Shown here one piece after another: positions 58,039 through 64,000 of a stretch of 64,000 nucleotides of DNA. The translations under genes and the position numbers were made by a program. Every line of letters starts with the position of its first letter. The stretch's first letter is position 1. The stretch comes from Paracamarosporium sp. OC-R06-R3 (taxonomy: Eukaryota > Ascomycota > Dothideomycetes > Pleosporales > Didymosphaeriaceae). The notes beneath the pieces were generated by a model, which had not been told where the DNA came from, did no database searches, and saw only the letters and a list, made by a program, of their open reading frames with translations. The stretch is from the NCBI GenBank assembly GCA_019828545.1, contig JACVRA010000135.1:62001-126000 (forward strand). Reading direction: 5' to 3'.

Positions 58039-59372
58039 ATGAAGGCTGCTTACTCGCTTCTTACACTCCTTTCTGTAAGCTTGGTGACTGCTGGGCCGCT
58101 CCCAATCAATCGTAATGATTTGCTTGTAAAACGCACCGAAGCTGCCGCAGAGGCACCTGCCACTTCTGCTGCTGCTACAGCTGTTGCGTATGTCTTCATA
58201 TCGTTCACCTTATTATGTGTCAACTGACTTTTCGCTCCTGCGTTTAGGCATGCGTCTGCTGCACCCGCACCTGCGCCTGCTCCCGCTCCCGCTCCCGATG
58301 CCGAAGCGCAAAAGGCTACCGAAGAAAAGGCTGGTCCGTGGTTGATGTTTTCAGACTATGTGCCTGCTCACTGACAGTAAACAGCAGCGGAACATAAGGC
58401 AAAGGCCGATGCTATGGAAGCTATGCACGTAGCTGAGGCCGAAGCCAAAGACAAGGCCAACCAAGAAGGTATAAATATCTCCAATAATGAAGTCATGATG
58501 TAACGTAGCTAATCGAGTCGAAGCTGCCGCTGCAATGGAGGCCATGCATGTTGCTGAGGCTGAGGCCAAGGAGAAAGCTCACCAAGAAGGTTTGTTCTAA
58601 TATGCTTTATCTTTTCATTCAGACACTGAACTTTCCGTAGCCGCTGCCCAGATGGAAGCGATGCACGTTGCTGAGGCCCAGGCCAAAGACAAAGCAGCAC
58701 AAGAAGGCAAGTTCCACTTTCACTACCGGCTGAATCTACCTGTCGCTGACTCTTTCGCTAGCCGCCGCGAAAGCCGAAGAAGAACACAAGGCAAAACTCG
58801 AAGCCGAAGCTGCCGCCGACAAAGCCGCTGCAGATGCTAAAGAAGCTGAACACCAAAAGGCTGCTAAGGAAGCAGAGGCGGCTCATCAACAAGCAGCACA
58901 AGCGGAAGCCGACAAGCTGAAACAAGAGGAGGAAGCGAAGCAGTCTGCAGAAGAAGCAACCGCGAACGCTGCTGCAACTGTTGCCCACGATCCCGTTGCA
59001 CAGAATACGAGTGCAGCGGAAGCTGTCACAGTCGTTGCGGAGGCTACAAACACTGCTGATAATACCACTGCTGTTGCAGAAGCTACAAGCGCTGCTGAGC
59101 ATGTTACAGCCGCCACTGAGAGTACCGGCGGGGAGGGTTCAACTACAGTCGAAAATGCTGCTACGGCTGTTAGTGCTGCCGCTGCTGCTACAGGACAAGC
59201 CGAGCATGTATCGCCAAGCACAGTCGAGCACGTCGCAGCAGAGACTCCCACTTCGATTGTCGAGCATCCCACTGCCTCGACCGCCCCTGTTGCTGCTGGA
59301 GAGGATCAGACCGAGCGCGCTTCTGGTGGGGAATATGTTTCAAAACTGGTAGTCGATCACGTCTTGGGTTGA
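58039..59372 (+). CDS. Secreted Ala/Glu-rich protein built from duplicated exons
   Basis: Six exons: 58039-58187, 58248-58333, 58385-58468, 58518-58589, 58641-58706 and 58762-59372, giving 355 residues. The exon sum is divisible by three. Exon 1 holds a signal peptide and a KR site (LLVKRTEAAAE). Exon 2 is an Ala-Pro run. Exons 3, 4 and 5 each encode one copy of a helix beginning MEAMHVAEA and ending in a Lys-Ala-x-Gln-Glu run. All three are bounded by phase-1 introns, so each is a symmetric, duplicable unit. Exon 6 continues as an Ala/Glu/Lys/Gln-rich helix and then a Ser/Thr/Ala/Val-rich tail. The intron after exon 5 (58707-58761) starts with GC, not GT. Extended charged helices suggest a coiled rod or wall-associated protein. 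I know no family. Confidence 0.85.
58385..58706 (+). repeat. Three tandem duplicated exons, MEAMHVAEA unit
   Basis: Exons 58385-58468, 58518-58589 and 58641-58706 each encode MEAMHVAEA(E/Q)AK(D/E)KA followed by x-Gln-Glu, and are separated by introns of 49-51 nt. All junctions are phase 1. Confidence 0.9.
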
Positions 59373-61452
59373 AAGTATGACGTTACGGTATTTGTGGCCG
59401 AGAGTGCTTGAGGGTTAGAGAAGGTGAAATCATTGAGCAGGTGCAATCACGGTGTAATGACTTCTCTAAGTGTACCAATAGCTCATTAGACATTACAGAG
59501 ATAGAATAATGAATATAGTGTTAATGTCACAACGAACAGCAGAAACAGCCATTCTGTCGCACAATCTCATCTATTTTACCTTGAGCATGCACTACGTTGA
59601 CTTCCGAGAATATCCATACGATCATCCATACTCTAGATCCTGGTACAGGCCCCATTAGCGGCTGTGCGGTCTTGCTCAGTCCCTTGTGATTATTAGCTAA
59701 ATACAAAAGGACATTGAGATCCCAGTACAAGTTGTGTGAATAATTAGTGATGTGAAACTTCTTTCGATAGTTGTCGTGCGAGCTGTTGCTCGGCGTGTCC
59801 CGGATATTTGACCGAGCCGAATACTCACTTGCGTAGCTACCTCAAAGTGTGAACGTTCGCGGAAGCGTTGGTGTACCCGGAGGCATAGTTGGAACGGGTC
59901 CGAACGTCGAGTCCTCAGTGCTGACACCAGCACGAAACCATGTGTCCTTGTATAAAGTCGTTATGCCTACTATGCGCTGATAAAGTTTTGCCCGAACATG
60001 ACTGCTCTTTGCGCCATACCAGATTTGTTTATGACGAAGCTTGCGTCGCCTGCTTGTACTTCCAAGGCGTGTTCTAAAGATGTGTCTTCCTTCGTGACTC
60101 TACCCTTAGGAATGACGTTACCATTGTGGATGCATCGTGGATACGGTAACTCTCACTTTGAAATGGTTGAAAGGATGGTCCCAGATCGGGCGACGTTTTG
60201 TGTTCTGTGTACGCTGAACAACAGATCTTTCTGAAGCGAGAGTGAATATATAGCGCGGTGCATCTTAGCTGGCCTACACTTGTACTTCCCATGCTACCTG
60301 ATTTGATTCGTAATTTTGACTCATTTCACAGTCTTCAACGATGCGAGGAATGCAAAAAAATAGCGAGGTAAGAAAGGAACCATTGTCTAGCCTCCGATGC
60401 TTATGCCTACAAGCCACCTATATGGACACAACAAATAAAGACACAAAAGCAAAGTGATATCTTGAGCTATTTTTCGAGCTTCGTACTTCAGGTCGTATCA
60501 TTTTGAAGGCTACATGACTGTTGTTAATGTGTGAACGGGATGTACGATTGGTCTGAAAAAAGCTGATGTTACTAGATCTTACTATAGCTTATAACCAGTT
60601 CTGGCAATCCGATCTGAAAGTGAATTTCTACTGGTGCTTTAGAATGTTCAGATACGAGCATTACTGATCAACTAGCGAGGGTCGAGACTATGGTATGGAG
60701 AGCGCGAACGCCGGTGAGTCTACGGTTTGAAGAAAGGCTCGCTTGCTCTCTATCATTCTTCCAGGGTGCAATTGTCTAACAGATTTCCCATACGGCTCAC
60801 ATAGTGATTGTTGTTGGATGAAGGAATGACGATGAAGAGTTTCTATGCGTAAGCTTTCTTTTCTTGTAGTCAGCAAACTTTATCACGCAACAAATAGAAT
60901 CTCTGCAAGTCAAAGTTATGCTCATAAGTAGGGCCTACTATTTGTTGGCTAGTGAATTCTATGACCACGATTTTCCAATTTCAAACTTATATTACCTCTA
61001 TCTTCGCTCCGTAACGGAGGCAGACCACTGCGCTCTTGGAGTCACCTTCAAGGTGCCCACATAATGCCGAGAACATTGACAAGCATTCGCTCTGACCCGC
61101 TGCTCGAGGTTCCGAACATGCAAACTATCGCTTCACTGTCTCTTTTGTTGTGATATCACAAAATTATACTTGTTCGGTCGTAGCCGGAGTATCGCGTCAC
61201 TTTAACGCCGAGACCGAACGGCGCCGAACATAGTCTGCGTCATGTTGCGGATGCAGCACCTCGACATGGGACCAGTTTAGCCAAACAGCAATGATACGGC
61301 TATAGGGCTAATTTCATATATAATGGCTGCACCGCTGCGGTGGAGCGTTGGACATGCCTTGGTTGACAGCGACACGCCTCCTGAAAAACATCATCCTTCC
61401 CAAGTTTTTGAGCCTTTAGTATTACAATCCTCATTGCTAGCAACAACCAAAA
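59373..61452. other. Gene-poor interval, 2.1 kb
   Basis: No supported gene on either strand. Several AT-rich patches. The right edge holds the promoter of the FAD monooxygenase. Confidence 0.5.
61317..61323 (+). promoter_or_regulatory. TATA box of the FAD monooxygenase gene
   Basis: TATATAA, about 130 bases upstream of the ATG at 61453. Confidence 0.5.
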
Positions 61453-62903
61453 ATGCCTCCACTCAAAATTCTCATATCTGGAAGCGGAATTGCAGGCCCA
61501 TGTCTTGCTTGGTGGCTAAACAAAGCAAAGGTTGACGCCCAAATAACCATCATCGAACGGGCCCCTGAACCAAGAGTATCAGGCCAAGCGGTCGACATCC
61601 GCGGCGCGGCAGTCGATGTCATGAAAGCCATGGGCCTTGAACAGGCCATCCGAGATATGAGCACGACGGAAGTGGGTTTCCAGTTTGTGTATGCAGACGG
61701 GGTATCAAAAGCTTCGCTCGATGCGACTGGCGATGACAAGAACCAGGGTTTCACAAGCGAGTACGAAGCTTAAACATCACATTCAATCGGTACACTAAGC
61801 CAGTTTGTAGGTACGAGATCTTAAGAGCTGATTTGGCACGTATATTCTACGATGCGACCAAAGATATACCAAGCATCGAGTACGTCTTCGACGAGACTAT
61901 CAAAGACTTGGTCCAAGACGCACAGGTAGGCAAAGTAAGCGTCACATTCACCAACCATCTCCCTCAAGCGTACTATGATCTTGTTGTCGGCGCAGACGGT
62001 CAGATCTCGCGAACACGTCGTCTAGCATTTGGACACGGGCCCCAAAACAATGATTACCTCCGCCGAGTCGGCGAGTACATGGCCTACTTCACTATCCCTC
62101 GCATTGAAGACGATACAAGATATGCACAGTGGTTCGTAACGTCCCGGCACGAAGTGAATATGTCCCAGCTAACTTCATACCTACGAGTCTAGGTATTGCA
62201 CGACTGGAGGCCGACTGGTGGTCACACGACCTTCACCGTACAATGACACGCGTGCTTTTATTGGTGTAGTTGATTGGGATCTTAAGCGCTTTGATGAGAT
62301 TGACGATGCGTTGAAGAAGAGAGACGAAGATAGGGCAAAGAAGTGGCTAGCCAAAGAATTTGAAAGCGCAGGATGGCAGAGCAAAAGGGTCTTGGAAGGC
62401 ATGAAGACGGCGGAAGACTTTTACGTGCAAGAGATAGTGCAAGTGAAGATGGGGGAGGAAGGTTTCGCAAAGGGCAGGGTTGCGCTATTGGGGGATGCAG
62501 GATATTGCCCTTCGCCACTTTCAGGCATGGTAAGTATCCGTTCTTTCACCCGTTGGAAAGAAGACTGACTCCGCAGGGTACTGCTCTTGCCATGGTGGGC
62601 TCGTATGTACTCGCCGGTGAGATAGCAAGCTCGCCATCGAACATCCCTCTAGCACTAGAACGATACGTCACGACCCTGCGGCCATATTCGGACCAGTGCC
62701 AGAAGCTTTTCCCTGGGATGCCTCAAGTTGGGATCCCACAGTCAAAGTGGGGTGTGAAGGCTATAGGCTTCCTCGTAACTTTCCTCACATCTTCCCTATG
62801 GCAGTACATCGGACCTTGGGTGAAATGGGTATTGCCGAATGACTTTCAAAGAGATAAGTGGAAGCTTCCGAAACAATACCCGGGGATGTCTGTTGGGTTG
62901 TGA
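61453..62903 (+). CDS. FAD-dependent monooxygenase, PHBH/TetX-like group
   Basis: Four exons: 61453-61760, 61811-62140, 62193-62529 and 62577-62903, giving 433 residues. The N-terminal Rossmann motif is ILISGSGIAGPCLAWW (GxGxxG). The second FAD motif is LVVGADGQISRTRR (the DG motif), and the third is VALLGDAGYCPSPLSGMGTA (the GD motif). EYEILRADLARI, formed across intron 1, is also typical. It hydroxylates a small organic substrate with NAD(P)H and O2. The substrate is unknown. The acceptor/donor pair of intron 2 is ambiguous: GTAACG-GAG (62136-62187) and GTCCCG-TAG (62141-62192) both keep the frame, each 52 nt. The C-terminal helix (FLVTFLTSSLWQYIGPWVKW) is hydrophobic and could give membrane association. 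Confidence 0.9.
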
Positions 62904-63220
62904 TTTTATGAGAGTTTAGATTAATATGTATTATCTTTTTTGATCACTCTAATGTGGGCGCGTAGGGCATCCCAAACACGGTTTTACTACGCTCTCGAGC
63001 TGTTTCCTCATACCTAAATCTAATGATTACATCAATTAAAATCACGTCCATGAACAAGCAATCTGTTATGTTTGGAGCTACACGTGCATTTTGGTGCACG
63101 CCGTTCATTCGACCCTCTAATAGTACCTTAGTACCTAGCCTAGTGCTACTAGATTGATTGATATAACCAAGATACTTGATCTCATCGTCCCCAAACTCCT
63201 TATTGCGAATGTCGTCGCAT
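62904..63220. other. Convergent intergenic gap
   Basis: Between the FAD monooxygenase and the LPMO 3' ends. No gene recognised. Confidence 0.5.
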
Positions 63221-64000
63221 TTAATTCGCAGCAGTCCACAACGCCGGCCCAGGAATAGTGTAAGAAGTAGGGCTGTTATACAAGTTGAACAAAATCCCCG
63301 GGTCGGTCCTCTTGTATAGAGACGTACCAGCAACACCGCTAGTAGGCGCTACAGACCCACTACCCGAGACCTTAAGGTTCAAGCACTGAGGGTATATCTG
63401 CGCGCCGTTGTCGCTGCCTGCGCCATGAAGTGCGATTATCTCGTGGCGGACTACGTAGTTGCCTGCCTTTAGGTTCTTGGGGATCACGGTAGATGCGGTG
63501 AAGCTGTTCTTGATGAGGTTGTCTGAAGCCCAGGTGCCAGAGCCGCCGGGTGTGATAAGACCAGCTTGGGAGATCTTGGACCACTTTAGGGAGGAGGGGC
63601 TGAGAGATGTGCATTCGCCTAAGTCCGGATGTATTAGCGCTCTACTTATAATACTTCCAAAGACAACTTACCGTTGCATGGGGCGATATAGTTGATGATA
63701 GGGCCCTTGTGGCTGTCAGGCCAAGTGCTGGGTGGTGTCAGTTGAGTGCGTAGTGAAAAGGGTGAGAGCAACATCTTACTTCCAGATGAAGTCTATGGTG
63801 TCTCCAGCCTTGACATCAACGTAAGCCTGACCTGCTTGAGCGCTCTTATGGCAATTGATGTCGGCGGTGGTAAAGGCATCAGGCGAAACGAAGCCGTTGT
63901 CTTGATTCAGCGAATCCCAGCCGGCCGTAACAGGGCGTGCTTGACCATTCTGAACATAATAGTACCAGACAGGGTCAGAGCCTTTAGTCACCGCCCCATT
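63221..64000 (-). CDS. AA9 lytic polysaccharide monooxygenase, 5' part outside window
   Basis: Three visible exons: >64000-63780, 63727-63672 and 63618-63221. The upstream exon or exons with the signal peptide and the mature N-terminal His are beyond the window. The visible segment encodes the second histidine of the brace in ADINCHKSA, then WPDSHKGPIINYIAPC, IKNSFTAST, RHEIIALHGAG and QIYPQCLNLKVSGSGS with its axial Tyr. It ends shortly after without a CBM1. AA9 enzymes oxidatively cleave cellulose and related glucans using copper. The family assignment is firm; the active-site His1 cannot be checked here. Neighbouring introns are 52-53 nt with clean GT-AG ends. Confidence 0.93.

Noticed and set aside
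61821..62192. Separate small gene of 119 codons within the FAD monooxygenase
   Set aside because: It is exon 2 of that gene read past its splice donor.

Overview
The window comes from a filamentous ascomycete, probably a dothideomycete. Genes carry short GT-AG introns (about 43-61 nt, one of 145 nt), and lie on both strands with long gene-poor gaps. The gene set is typical Pezizomycotina: HET domain, Zn2Cys6 factor, HOS3-type deacetylase, AA9 LPMO, Dal5-like permease and small secreted cysteine-rich proteins. The class is inferred from gene families, not from a marker gene. I propose 23 protein-coding genes, most with exon junctions read from the sequence. I recognised no tRNA, rRNA, CRISPR array or intact transposon.

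Layout. 0.1-1.2 kb: single-pass membrane protein. 1.9-8.3 kb: three genes on the minus strand form a candidate metabolic mini-cluster. They are an aromatic ammonia-lyase homologue lacking the MIO-forming Ala-Ser-Gly, an AKT2-like alpha/beta hydrolase ending in the peroxisomal signal AKL, and a Dal5-type permease. 8.3-12.2 kb: almost empty upstream region of a bZIP factor (12.2-13.0 kb). 15.9-29.2 kb: housekeeping-like block of small secreted protein, M28 aminopeptidase, HOS3 deacetylase, nuclear protein, APH-fold protein and CDF (probable Mn) transporter. 30.3-38.3 kb: MFS transporter, GT90/CAP10 glycosyltransferase and Zn2Cys6 factor. 38.7-41.1 kb: head-to-head pair of secreted paralogues. 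41.9-47.0 kb: F-box-like protein, HET protein and a P450. 48.3-64 kb: sparse accessory-looking region with a cysteine-rich secreted protein, an ankyrin-repeat protein, an Ala-rich secreted protein built from duplicated exons, an FAD monooxygenase and a partial AA9 LPMO.

The best lead is the 1.9-8.3 kb trio. The lyase homologue keeps the family scaffold and about 710 residues. It has Val where the MIO serine should be and also lacks the usual Tyr loop and MIO-contacting Asn. It therefore should not be an ordinary ammonia-lyase, yet its frame is intact over three exons. Next are two GC-AG introns, the duplicated-exon repeat gene, and a P450 with an altered I-helix acid-alcohol pair.
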